DNA of 64,000 nt from Solen grandis (GCA_021229015.1 CM037783.1:53900647-53964646), one strand, 5' to 3'. Positions 46,342-58,423 are shown, counted from the stretch's first letter. Numbers and translations: made by a program. The notes: generated from the letters alone by a model not told the origin.

Positions 46342-47760
46342 CTAGAGTTGCATCCGCAACATCATCGGTTTTCTCACTTAGATAAGCTTCATACAATGCT
46401 ACTTCTTCTATCATTCCTTTCACTTTTTTATATGAAATTGTACCTCTTTTTTATAAAGCTAAATAAACTGTGTCCTACATTTGTAAAACAACCAATAAAG
46501 GTTAACATCATCCCGGCCGTGGGGCCAATACACTGAGAACTATACACACCCCCAGTTCACCAGTACAGGTAGACCAGCATTAGACTGCAGGAAAGTCACT
46601 TGACCGCGAGTTGTTTACATCATCCCAGCTACGCTGTGGTCAAATGGCCAATAATACACTGAGAAATATACACACCCCAGTACAAGTAAGATAAGCGTTG
46701 GACTGAAATATTTTAAAAATTGGGCTTTCGCTACGTATGAGAAATCTAACATAACTCGACCATTTTTTACCCGATCTTCAAAAACTGCATATCGTTAGAA
46801 AGGTAAATAAACATTCTATAAATCTGATAATAAAATTATAATGATATGTGATTAACCTCTGAGATAAATGCAGAAAACCACTGTGTGTACCTATAATTGA
46901 GTTTTTTCATAATTATTTTTTTCATTTGATGTCTGACTTTTAAAATTTTGGTACCGTTAGAAAGGTCTCTTAAAGCATAACATTTTATACCCGTTATGTC
47001 TCGATAGAATATTTACCGTTTTTGAGCTATATGAGGTCAAAGAAAAAATCGATATTGCTGATATGACCTTGACCTTTACTACCTTTTATTATTTTAAAGT
47101 ATAAGCTGATTAAGAACATCATACTGCACATTCAGTGAAAATTTCATGAAAATCGAACAAGAAATAAATACAGGAGAACGAAAAAACATGAAAAAATGAC
47201 GAAAAATGAAATATTTTAAAAACTTGAAATTTTTATTTTTTCCGTATTCAGTGATCTTTGAACGCCTCTAGCGGATAAACGGTGCATTTCCTGAAATTGC
47301 CACACTATATATTTTGTGCGGCTAGGTCTTGCGAATCTGTTTAAACAAACAAAATTCTTCTATCTTATCAAAGTCGGCCAATATTTCTGTTTAAAGGGAC
47401 CTACCATATTTTCTCTTAAAAAACGCGTTATTTCCAAGATTCGAACTTTGGTCCCCTCCTGAACAGGAAATGATATCTTTTTTGAACTTCTAGACCTATA
47501 TATTTTGTTGGGGTGCCAATAAGGAACAGAATAAAAAAAACCGTATCTAAATCCGACTTTGGATTTTGGAGATTTTTCAATACAATCAATTACATAATAA
47601 ACGCCACCTAGCGGCACAATGGGAGACAAATCTGAAAAAATGGCTCCTAAGGATCTAAGTCAGGACAATGTGAATAAGTGTTAAAAATTTCATGGTCGTA
47701 GCTTAATCCTACGTTACTGTAGGCTCGGGACAAATTTTTGACAGAAGAAGAAAAATAAAA
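46342..47760 (+). repeat. 1.42-kb tandem unit 2
   Basis: Almost identical to unit 1 except for the joint near 46520 (ggggccaatacactgagaac) and a 9-base deletion in a leucine-codon-rich run near the start. Near identity over more than 1 kb points to recent duplication or homogenisation. Confidence 0.92.
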
Positions 47761-49525
47761 CTAGAGTTGCATCCGCAACATCATCGGTTTTCTCACTTAG
47801 ATAAGCTTCATACAATACCATTGTTACTTCTTCTATCATTCCTTTCACTTTTTTATATGAAATTGTACCTCTTTTTTATAAAGCTAAATAAACTGTGTCC
47901 TACATTTGTAAAACAACCAATAAAGGTTAACATCATCCCGGCCGTGGTATACAGACACGTATGGCCAATACACTGAGAACTATTTTCATTTTTACAAAAC
48001 GCCACCTAGCGGCAAAACTAAGACAAAAATGAAAATTTTCTCAACGTTAGGATCAAATTCAGATCTTAGGACAAAACTGGTAAAAAAATCAGAAATGTGA
48101 CTTTTTTCTATCATGGTGATATGCCGTTCACAAAAAAAGGTTAGAAAAATAACTTACATTCTATTTCTTAAGGTGATATTGATTAGTGATGAACTTTCGA
48201 GATAAACGTATGGCCAATACACTGAGAACTATACACACCCCCAGTTCACCAGTACAGGTAGACCAGCATTAGACTGCAGGAAAGTCACTTGACCGCGAGT
48301 TGTTTACATCATCCCAGCTACGCTGTGGTCAAATGGCCAATAATACACTGAGAAATATACACACCCCAGTACAGGTAAGATAAGCGTTGGACTGAAATAT
48401 TTTAAAAATTGGGCTTTCGCTACGTATGGGAAATCTAACATAACTCGACCATTTTTTACCCGATCTTCAAAAACTGCATATCGTTAGAAAGGTAAATAAA
48501 CATTCTATAAATCTGATAATAAAATTATAATGATATGTGATTAACCTCTGAGATAAATGCAGAAAACCACTGTGTGTACCTATAATTGAGTTTTTTCATA
48601 ATTATTTTTTTCATTTGAAGTCTGACTTTTAAAATTTTGGTACCGTTAGAAAGGTCTCTTAAAGCATAACATTTTATACCGTTATGTCTCGATAGAATAT
48701 TTACCGTTTTTGAGCTATATGAGGTCAAAGAAAAAATCGATATTGCTGATATGACCTTGACCTTTACTACCTTTTATTATTTTAAAGTATAAGCTGATTA
48801 AGAACATCATACTGCACATTCAGTGAAAATTTCATGAAAATCGAACAAGAAATAAATACAGGAGAACGAAAAAACATGAAAAAATGACGAAAAATGAAAT
48901 ATTTTAAAAACTTGAAATTTTTATTTTTTCCGTATTCAGTGATCTTTGAACGCCTCTAGCGGATAAACGGTGCATTTCCTGAAATTGCCACACTATATAT
49001 TTTGTGCGGCTAGGTCTTGCGAATCTGTTTAAACAAACAAAATTCTTCTATCTTATCAAAGTCGGCCAATATTTCTGTTTAAAGGGACCTACCATATTTT
49101 CTCTTAAAAAACGCGTTATTTCCAAGATTCGAACTTTGGTCCCCTCCTGAACAGGAAATGATATCTTTTTTGAACTTCTAGACCTATATATTTTGTTGGG
49201 GTGCCAATAAGGAACAGAATAAAAAAAAACGTATCTAAATCCGACTTTGGATTTTGGAGATTTTTCAATACAATCAATTACATAATAAACGCCACCTAGC
49301 GGCACAATGGGAGACAAATCTGAAAAAATGGCTCCTAAGGATCTAAGTCAGGACAATGTGAATAAGTGTTAAAAATTTCATGGTCGTAGCTTAATCCTAC
49401 GTTACTGTAGGCTCGGGACAAATTTTTGACAGAAGAAGAAAAATAAAAAAAAAAAAAATGACAAATAAACACAACGAGAACAATAGGTTTTCGCACTTCG
49501 CAGTTGTGCGAAAACCTAAAAAAAA
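47761..49525 (+). repeat. 1.42-kb tandem unit 3 with ~260-bp extra segment
   Basis: As unit 2, but it carries an extra segment at about 47960-48235 between direct copies of acgtatggccaatacactga. That segment holds another acgccacctagcggcaaaac motif. The unit ends with an A-run and the hairpin ggttttcgcac/gtgcgaaaacc at 49481-49516. Confidence 0.9.
49470..49520. repeat. Hairpin trailer after unit 3
   Basis: The sequence aggttttcgcac, then ttcgcagtt, then gtgcgaaaacct forms a 12-bp stem. The phrase acacaacgagaacaatagg precedes it. The same trailer occurs twice after unit 4. Confidence 0.85.
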
Positions 49526-50960
49526 CTAGAGTTGCATCCGCAACATCATCGGTTTTCTCACTTAGATAAGCTTCATACAATGCTATTGTTACTTCTTCTA
49601 TCATTCCTTTCACTTTTTTATATGAAATTGTACCTCTTTTTTATAAAGCTAAATAAACTGTGTCCTACATTTGTAAAACAACCAATAAAGGTTAACATCA
49701 TCCCGGCCGTGGTATACAGACACGTATGGCCAATACACTGAGAACTATACACACCCCCAGTTCACCAGTACAGGTAGACCAGCATTAGACTGCAGGAAAG
49801 TCACTTGACCGCGAGTTGTTTACATCATCCCAGCTACGCTGTGGTCAAATGGCCAATAATACACTGAGAAATATACACACCCCAGTACAAGTAAGATAAG
49901 CGTTGGACTGAAATATTTTAAAAATTGGGCTTTCGCTACGTATGGGAAATCTAACATAACTCGACCATTTTTTACCCGATCTTCAAAAACTGCATATCGT
50001 TAGAAAGGTAAATAAACATTCTATAAATCTGATAATAAAATTATAATGATATGTGATTAACCTCTGAGATAAATGCAGAAAACCACTGTGTGTACCTATA
50101 ATTGAGTTTTTTCATAATTATTTTTTTCATTTGATGTCTGACTTTTAAAATTTTGGTACCGTTAGAAAGGTCTCTTAAAGCATAACATTTTATACCCGTT
50201 ATGTCTCGATAGAATATTTACCGTTTTTGAGCTATATGAGGTCAAAGAAAAAATCGATATTGCTGATATGACCTTGACCTTTACTACCTTTTATTATTTT
50301 AAAGTATAAGCTGATTAAGAACATCATACTGCACATTCAGTGAAAATTTCATGAAAATCGAACAAGAAATAAATACAGGAGAACGAAAAAACATGAAAAA
50401 ATGACGAAAAATGAAATATTTTAAAAACTTGAAATTTTTATTTTTTCCGTATTCAGTGATCTTTGAACGCCTCTAGCGGATAAACGGTGCATTTCCTGAA
50501 ATTGCCACACTATATATTTTGTGCGGCTAGGTCTTGCGAATCTGTTTAAACAAACAAAATTCTTCTATCTTATCAAAGTCGGCCAATATTTCTGTTTAAA
50601 GGGACCTACCATATTTTCTCTTAAAAAACGCGTTATTTCCAAGATTCGAACTTTGGTCCCCTCCTGAACAGGAAATGATATCTTTTTTGAACTTCTAGAC
50701 CTATATATTTTGTTGGGGTGCCAATAAGGAACAGAATAAAAAAAACCGTATCTAAATCCGACTTTGGATTTTGGAGATTTTTCAATACAATCAATTACAT
50801 AATAAACGCCACCTAGCGGCACAATGGGAGACAAATCTGAAAAAATGGCTCCTAAGGATCTAAGTCAGGACAATGTGAATAAGTGTTAAAAATTTCATGG
50901 TCGTAGCTTAATCCTACGTTACTGTAGGCTCGGGACAAATTTTTGACAGAAGAAGAAAAA
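49526..50960 (+). repeat. 1.42-kb tandem unit 4
   Basis: Nearly identical to unit 3 without the extra segment. It is followed by two copies of the ~65-bp hairpin-bearing trailer (50970-51105). Confidence 0.92.
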
Positions 50961-50969
50961 TAAAAAAAA

Positions 50970-51105
50970 AAAAAATGACAAAGAAACACAACGAGAACAA
51001 TAGGTTTTCGCACTTCGCAGTTGTGCGAAAACCTAAAAAAAAAATGACAAATAAACACAACGAGAACAATAGGTTTTCGCACTTCGCAGTTGTGCGAAAA
51101 CCTAA
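50970..51105. repeat. Two tandem hairpin trailers after unit 4
   Basis: Two consecutive copies of acacaacgagaacaatagg plus the ggttttcgcac/gtgcgaaaacc hairpin, each about 65 bp and each preceded by an A-run. Confidence 0.88.
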
Positions 51106-51198
51106 TAAATGAAAGCGCGATATGTTTATTAAATCGAGGCTGGCGGTCTGTGGCAAGTAATAATCGTTCATGGGAGAAAAAAATCTATCATTCGTAAA

Positions 51199-51319
51199 TT
51201 CATGAAGGATTGGGATATCTCACCCTCGGGATCAGAAATTTCAGGCAGGGACTCGGCAGAGCCTCGTCCCTGCCTGAAATTTCTGACCCTCGGGTAAGAT
51301 ATCCCTATCCTACATGAAT
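51199..51319. repeat. 121-bp imperfect palindrome
   Basis: The arms of ~54 bp (attcatgaaggattgggata ... caggcagggac and gtccctgcctg ... tatcctacatgaat) surround a 13-base loop. Pairing is almost perfect near the loop and drops outward. Its right arm is part of the inverted repeat that bounds the 7.3-kb block. Confidence 0.85.
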
Positions 51320-51393
51320 ACTCATGGTGGATTCTTATAATCTTCCATGAGGGAAATCCCTATCTTCGTATGCTGAACATGGGAGAAAATGTG
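51252..51393 (-). repeat. Right inverted repeat of the 7.3-kb block
   Basis: This 142-bp stretch is the reverse complement of both left inverted repeats (44132-44231 and 44454-44507) fused with a short overlap. It closes the block containing the four tandem units. Confidence 0.88.
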
Positions 51394-52337
51394 TTCCGTA
51401 GTCAGGGTTGTTTTTTTTTATTAAGGGAATGTATTGGTAAGTATTCATTTTCAACACATATTCCTCGATATGTGATATGCTAAGTTCAGAGTTCTAGATG
51501 AGCCTGGATACAGCATTTCGTCATCTGTCCAATATACCAAAATGACGCCATCTTTGCATTTCTTAAAATTACGAATATAGATAACTTACTTCACAAAAAG
51601 CACCAGTATGAGTCGTTGGTACATGCACTGCAAACATTTAAATGTCGATTTCTTCAAAAGACTTGGGCAGTATTTGAAAATAATCTTTACAAACGAGAAA
51701 ACCAGAACGGAAAATAGATAGGATTAGGAGATGACAGAGTGGTACTGTGTATTTATGAGAGAAATATTTACATAAATATTTTAGATCTATGTCCCAGATC
51801 TCCCGGTAGGTCTGCAAAAACATTTCTGACAACTTGTACATGTCCCATCGGCAAGTGACTCACAACGTCCAAAATGTCCGTCAGCCAAAAGATGATGGCA
51901 GACGACACTTATCCCTGCCGGACCTTTGCAGACGACAAAGATGGAGAATCGGCGCGCGCTTCCGCAGAAGATATGCCTGATTCTATTTAAACTTGTAGAC
52001 AAGAAACAATAACTCCAAATTCAATATAAACTGCACGACAATAAGGCAGATGACAGATCGATGTTAACCGAAACTTCGTGCTCCAAGGCATTCACAACGT
52101 TTATCCAATTTCAGACGGACCCGAGGCTTGCTCTAACATATCAAGGTCGGGTGTAATTAACGTCTGCTTCTCCACCCTGACAGGGACGAACATGCTTATA
52201 TGAAATAGCAGTAGAACATTTTACAAAATAGCAACAGACAGTTTCCTTCCCCAACTTATATAAGCCCAACAAATAGTCACTTTTAACCATTTTGTTTCAA
52301 GTCAGTGAGTAACAAAATCTTTTGTATTCAACTTAAC

Positions 52338-52375
<38 letters not shown>

Positions 52376-54330
52376 CTCCCCAAATATTCCAAACATTTTT
52401 TAAATAAGTTTCAAAAGGAAAAAACTGAAATCCGTATTCATGCATTCAAATATTCGCAATAACTATATATTTCAATAAAATAATGTTAATGGAATTTACT
52501 GTTAAAACATTTGGTAAGCCATACTAAGAAAATAAGAAAATACTTTTTCAGAAATGTTATTCAAAGGTGAAAAGACGTTTTTTTTTCTTTCTTTTTTGTT
52601 TTTTTTGTTTGTTTGTTTGTTAATACATTTGTAGTTATTTCCGTACAATCAGATCTATAAGAGCGCATACCCTATATAGATATGAAAATCTTAACCTTTT
52701 ACATATAATCTCATTTTTCATGTACTTATACTATGAATAGAATAGACCCAAACTTGATGCTGTACTCACTTTAAAGTACATGTACAATGCCTGTAAATCT
52801 TCCAACTCCGACAGAAAAACCTGATTTCAACAATGTTACATCTGTACCCCCCGTGCCATTGTTTAGATCTATACGATATAGAAATCTGCGCACGACTTCT
52901 ATATAAAGCTGGCAAAAATATCAAACTGGTTTGTTATTGATCTAAGGCGGTATTGTATGTCTGCTACTTAATTCTACCATGTCATATTGGATTGATCTAT
53001 CCTCCAATTAAATTAGGAAAGAGCGTATTCACCAAGACAAATTAATACAGAAAACTAGCGTCCATAGGACGGCTCCATATAGTTTAATTTTGTTTCTCTA
53101 ATTCGGCTTTTATTAGATTGGCGATGAAGATTATCAGTTTGCAAAATGAGCTTATATGAATTTCAAAACACCAGTGTGGGGATGGTAGGAGATGTTAATA
53201 TCATTCGGCGGACTTTGATGAATTCTCGCGAGAACGTGACTTGACGTCCGTGATTCTGGTGGGAATTAACTTCGTTTTAAACATAAACCATCGGATATGA
53301 CTGCCTCATTTACGACATTAACCTTATTAAAACTGGAACAGTATTTGTAGAATAGCGACTCCTTTCTTTTAATTATTGTTATCTTTAATATTCGGTAGTT
53401 GCAGCGTGCGCTGGACGCCCGTTGCAGTCATTTCGACAGCAGACGACACCAGCATCCAAGAAGAAATAAGCTGACGCGCTAATGCTGTCGGGTTGCTGTG
53501 GAAATGACACGATTTTGAGAGCATTTTACGGATGCGTCTAGCCGAAGAAAAATTGATCCCGGAAAAGAAAAGGTCCTTCGTCTCTCTTTTTTAAATTTCT
53601 GCTCATTCCAAAACAATGAGTCATTTAATAGTTTGCGATACTTTTAGAGATGTTACCCTTGTTGATACGCGGTGAGTTACAATCAAACTTCCAGTAAGGT
53701 ACTGCCACTTATTAATCGTACTTTACTTAAAATATGATTAAACATGAAAATAGGCCTAAACTAGAATTCAAACTGGCAAAATATAGTTTCTTAAACCAGA
53801 CGAAAGCGTAAATAGTTTCAAAAATAATATTCTATACCACCTTAGTTATCTTTGATAATATTAACTATTTGTCACTTAAATAAGATTCATATTGAAAAAT
53901 ACACGTATAACATGTGTTGCAGTTGGTGTGCTAGGTCAAACAATGAATAACAATGAATAATAGGAGGCAAACATCAACCATTTTCATCATCAGCAGTAAC
54001 AACAGCATCGCCACCATCAATGTAAACATAATATTGATAGATGGCTGTGCAGTTAATCGATACAGACTATGCGTTAACGATGATATATACAACACATTTT
54101 GTCACAGCTGGCAATTCGATAATAAAATTGACGATTTGTTCCGTATAAAAGCGACTTAATGCATTTGGTGTATACAAAGTAACAGGTGGCATAATCCAAT
54201 TTTCTGAAATTATTATTATACACCATTCAAAATGATTCCAGTGTGTTTACTATGCAAAAGATTTTTACAGCGAATACACGGAATCTCAGTTTCAACGAAG
54301 GTACGCCAGAAGAAACCAAGCAGACTGACA
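51394..54330. other. No gene seen
   Basis: AT-rich anonymous sequence. It contains the (TC)16 microsatellite and pyrimidine/T runs near 52580-52620. It is the upstream region of the chitobiase, and I see no clear TATA box or upstream exon. Confidence 0.5.
52341..52372 (+). repeat. (TC)16 microsatellite
   Basis: Sixteen uninterrupted TC dinucleotides. Confidence 0.96.
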
Positions 54331-54340
54331 GAGCACTGTC

Positions 54341-54880
54341 TTGGCATCACCCGATGCAAATCACCGACAGGATATAAGCAACGTCTTGGCATCACCCAAT
54401 GCAAATCACCGACAGGATATAAGCAAAATAAACAACGTATTGGCACCACCCGATGCAAATCACCGACAGGATATAAGCAATATAAGCAACGTATTGGCAT
54501 CACCCGATGCAAATCACCGACAGGATATAAGCAACGTCTTGGTATCATCCAATGCAAATATCCGACAGGATATAAGCAATATAAGCAACGCCTTGACATC
54601 ACCTGATGCGAATCACCGAGAGGATATAAGCAACGTCTTGGCATCACCCGATGCAAATCACCGACAGGATATAAGCAATATAAGCCACGTCTTGGCATCA
54701 CCCAATGCAAATCACCGACAGGATATAAGCAATATAAGCAACGTCTTGGCATCACCTGATGCAAATCATCCACAGGATATAAGCAACACATTGGCACCAC
54801 CCAATGCAAATCACCGACAGGATATAAGCAACGTTTTTGGCACTACCCAATACAATCACAGGCTATGCATCATAAGTACA
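54341..54880 (+). repeat. 45/54-bp minisatellite with ATGCAAAT octamers, upstream of the chitobiase
   Basis: Eleven units start with ttggc (or a variant) at 54341, 54386, 54440, 54494, 54539, 54593, 54638, 54692, 54746, 54791 and 54837. Spacing is 45, 54, 54, 45, 54, 45, 54, 54, 45 and 46. The long form has 9 extra bases, aatataagc. The core is gatgcaaatcaccgacagga. Nine units keep ATGCAAAT, the consensus octamer bound by POU-domain factors. All spacings but the last are multiples of 9, so three frames stay open across the array. These long frames are probably by-products. The array ends about 25 bases before the chitobiase ATG. Confidence 0.9.
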
Positions 54881-57499
54881 GGCGCCAGTTTTGTCGCATG
54901 CCGATAGGAGGATGTCATGGATTACTGACAATGGTAGGAATTTTGGCGGTCACTTTGTTTTATATTAATATTGTGAATTTCAGTAGATTTTTTAGTACCA
55001 AAAAGTTATATGAGAAGAATATAACGGACAGAAATCCACTCTCCTGCAAGCAAGAAATGGTGGATTATATTGCAGAAAAGCTTATTATAAACCTCGACGT
55101 TTTAGATAACCTATCCTATGAATCTGGCACTCTTCTGGGATTACGCATGAAAAATAGAGGCGCATATAATATGTATCTGAACGACTTAAAGATTTATTTT
55201 ACCAACAGCAATGGTATGTTGCCAGGTATGCTGGACTGTGGACTGACAGTTCATCATGAAAACGGGGATGTATTTTTCATGTCGCCACCAGAAGGTTCGA
55301 GTGTCTCTATAACGGCATATGGGATTTTGGATTGCAAATTGTGGATGAGGTTTTTTAGTGTCGCAAAAACAGACCATTCACTTAACTGGTATGTGGATTC
55401 AGAGTATTCTGACGTAAAGCCTGCAGTAATCAAAAGCACTCAAACACTAGCATACGTTAATGATTTCATGACATTTGACCAATGGAAACGAACTCCGTTT
55501 GACAAATTTGACCCGTTAACCGCGAAAGATCGCTATTTTGCAAATAAAAAATACTTTGACGTATCAAGAGATAACAATAAAATCATTGTTCCAACACCAA
55601 AGTTTATACAAATAACATACAACAATGTGATTAACTTGGATAGTTCGTGGAGAATAGGAACATCTGAAGCGTTTAAAGATACTGTTGACTACCTCGCAAG
55701 GAAAATGAAACTTGATATAACCGAGATACAGCATGGCTGTAGTAAATGCATCATTTTTGCTGTAGACAAAACACTCGAAGAGGAGGAATATGTTTTAGAG
55801 ATATTCCCTGCCAGTGAAAACGTCACAATGGTTGCCTCTAGTTTGATAGGAGCATTTTATGGTACTCAGAGCTTTCTAGCATTGGCGTATGATAAAACCA
55901 TACCACGTGTTAATATAAGAGATAAGCCAAGGTATCGGTATCGTGGCCTGATGCTAGATGTTGCCAGATACTTCATACCCAAGGAAGACATTTTCCAGTT
56001 GATAGAACTGATGGCAATGTATAAGCTGAACAAATTGCATATGCACCTCACAGATGATGAAGGTTGGAGAATCGAAATTCCCGCAATACCAGAGCTAACA
56101 TCAGTTGGTTCAAACCGATGTCACAAGTTCAAGCAACAAAAATGCATTTTGCCAAGTTTGGGAGTAGGCCCACAACCGCAGGGTCCTCGATTTTATTCAG
56201 TCTCCGATTATCGCGAGATCCTTCAGCATGCAGCGAATCACCATATCCAGGTCATACCAGAAATAGACATGCCAGGACATGCATTGGCGGCCATATCTTC
56301 TATTGGATACCGCGAAGCGACTTTAAAAAACAAAACCTCAAAGTTTGCGTCTTACAGTCTCATTGATGTTGTTTCAGAACGAATGTCTCACAATAATTAC
56401 AAAGGCAACGTTATAAATCCTTGCATGAATTCTACCTATGAATTCGTCCACTGTAGTAATTGATGCCCTAATGTCACACCATAGTGGAATCCAGGAGCTG
56501 AAAGTAATGCATCTAGGCGGCGATGAAGTGATGGAAGGTGCATGGGAAAAATCACCCGCATGTGTTAAACTTTTAAAAAAATCTGATATCGATCAACCAT
56601 TTCTAGCCAAAATGTTTCTTAAAAAGCTTAGCGAAATCACTACTAATCGAAAGCTAGCCATCGCAGTATGGGAGGATGGCGCGTTAAATTCAATGCGTGC
56701 CATTTCAAGAGAAGAATTTGCAAACGAAAAAGTATATACACATGTTTGGAAAACATCATGGACACCTGGCGGGTTTGAAAATGCGGATAATTTCGCTGAT
56801 GCCGGATATCAAGTGATACTAACAATGGCGACCCACTTGTATTTCGACCACGCCTTTGAACCTGATCCAGACGAACGGGGACTGTACTGGGCATCTCGTT
56901 ATATCAATACATCAAAGGTGTTTGGTTTTCTTCCTGAAGATATTACTGCAAATGCTAAAATCGATGTGTTTGGTCATGTAGTTGACAGAGATACTATGTG
57001 CGCCACAGGCTCATGCAGAAAGACTTCCCATCCGGAGAATATAGTTGGAATGCAGGCGTGCTTATGGGGAGAGACTTTAAAAACTAAGGAACATGTCCAT
57101 TCAATGCTTTTACCTCGAATGTTAGCATTTGCGGAACGAGCCTGGCACAAGGCTTATTGGGAAGAGATTGATGATGCCGAAATTCGTGATGTAGAAATGA
57201 CAAAAGATTGGAAAACATTTTCTGATATATTGGGCAACAAAGAATTACCAAAGTTAGACGAATCTTACTATCTGTACCGTGTTCCAATACCAGGAGGGAT
57301 TGTAAATTCATCAAATGAGTTAAAAGTGAATTGTATCTACCCTAACCATGACATTCAAGTCTCATTTGATGGCGGAGCTACCTGGACATCAGTTGTAGAC
57401 ACCATAAAGATTCCTAAAAATGTAAAACAAGTGCAACTGTGTGCAGTTTCGCCCGTTCTTAAAAGAAAAAGCAGAATTGCAAAGATAAGCTTGTTGTGA
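54865..57499 (+). CDS. GH20 beta-N-acetylhexosaminidase, bacterial-type chitobiase, one apparent frameshift
   Basis: It is predicted to release terminal N-acetylglucosamine from chitin oligosaccharides. Residues ~19-39 (LLTMVGILAVTLFYINIVNF) form a signal anchor or signal peptide. Next is the chitobiase N-terminal carbohydrate-binding domain (~60-225; LKIYFTNSNGMLPG, DCGLTVHHENGDVF), then a GH20b domain (~245-350). The catalytic barrel begins RYRGLMLDVARYF with the substrate-binding Arg. It contains HLTDDEGWRIEI, IPEIDMPGHALAAI, HLGGDEV (the catalytic Asp-Glu pair), VWKTSW and CLWGE. A C-terminal domain follows (CIYPNHDIQVSFDGGATWTS). The first frame ends at 56461-56463, while homologous sequence continues in the next frame from about 56450. 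One extra base near gtccactg (56447-56455) explains it. Joined length is ~877 residues, normal for chitobiases. No introns interrupt 2.6 kb. Sequons such as NIT, NKT and NST suit a secreted eukaryotic protein. ATG 54865 is the first in frame; 54898 is an alternative. Confidence 0.9.
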
Positions 57500-57988
57500 C
57501 AAAAATTATCGTCGTATTTTAATTGAGTATATACGAGTTATGGTCAGATCCCACGTTTGCTCAATACGCTTTTCTTCTTAATCGACGGTAGGTTGTTTGA
57601 TTAACAAAACTTGGTTCTCATTCATCAAGAAGGCATTTCATTACATACGTTGAGGGGACAGTACGTTTCTTATGTTTGTTCGGATTTTGAGTCGTGAAGA
57701 ATATTCAAAATACTTCGCATGGTTTCAATGGTCAGCAGGTCAGGTAGCTGATTAATATCAATGGAAGCGAAGTTTTGCCAGTTGAAAATCCCACGATATA
57801 AGCGGTAGTGATAACAGAATGAATACCGTGTACCTTATAAATACAAATTTGGAAATCTTACCAACAGGCTAAATTTGTCCATTTGATCTCATTGCTTTCG
57901 AAATCTCTGTAAATATTTGAACATTTGGAGGGTGACAAAAATTCCTTGAATAGTTTTGTGTTTTATGTTGCTGTTGTTGTTGTTGTTG

Positions 57989-58025
<37 letters not shown>

Positions 58026-58423
58026 GTAAATTGCTATATAGCTTGATAAGTTCATACGCAATTAACTTGCACGTATATGAATTAAGGGTGTACATGTATT
58101 TAAATATAAGAATTAAAAATGGTAACCATTTAGGTAGTACAGTATTTTTATTGAAGACTTCCAAAATATTCTGTTTTTATTTTCATATTCATCGTTGCAA
58201 AAGTAGAGGTTTCATGGCATATAGTCAAGCCATGTAGGTAAGTCCTGCCTACCCTTTTGTCAAACTATTGTGACTATAGGCAATGTCTCCAAATGCACAA
58301 TAAACATTGTACAGAAGACTTGGTTGAACACCAAAGTGCATATCCATGTCACCTGAATACTAGTATTTTAAGTTCTCATATTTAGCTTTTCTTCTGGCCG
58401 ATTTATTCTGCACAAAAATGAAG
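57500..58423. other. 3' flank of the chitobiase
   Basis: No gene. It holds the TTG/GT microsatellite at 57968-58022 and an AATAAA at ~58300 (cacaataaacattg) that could serve as a distal polyadenylation signal. Confidence 0.45.
57968..58022 (+). repeat. (TTG)n followed by (GT)16 microsatellite
   Basis: A run of gttgtt triplets passes directly into about 16 GT dinucleotides. Confidence 0.95.

Noticed and set aside
54341..54907. 188-codon repetitive frame (and a 197-codon frame on the other strand) as a secreted repeat protein
   Set aside because: Frames stay open because unit lengths are multiples of 9. They exist in several frames at once, have no signal peptide, and end inside the chitobiase start region.
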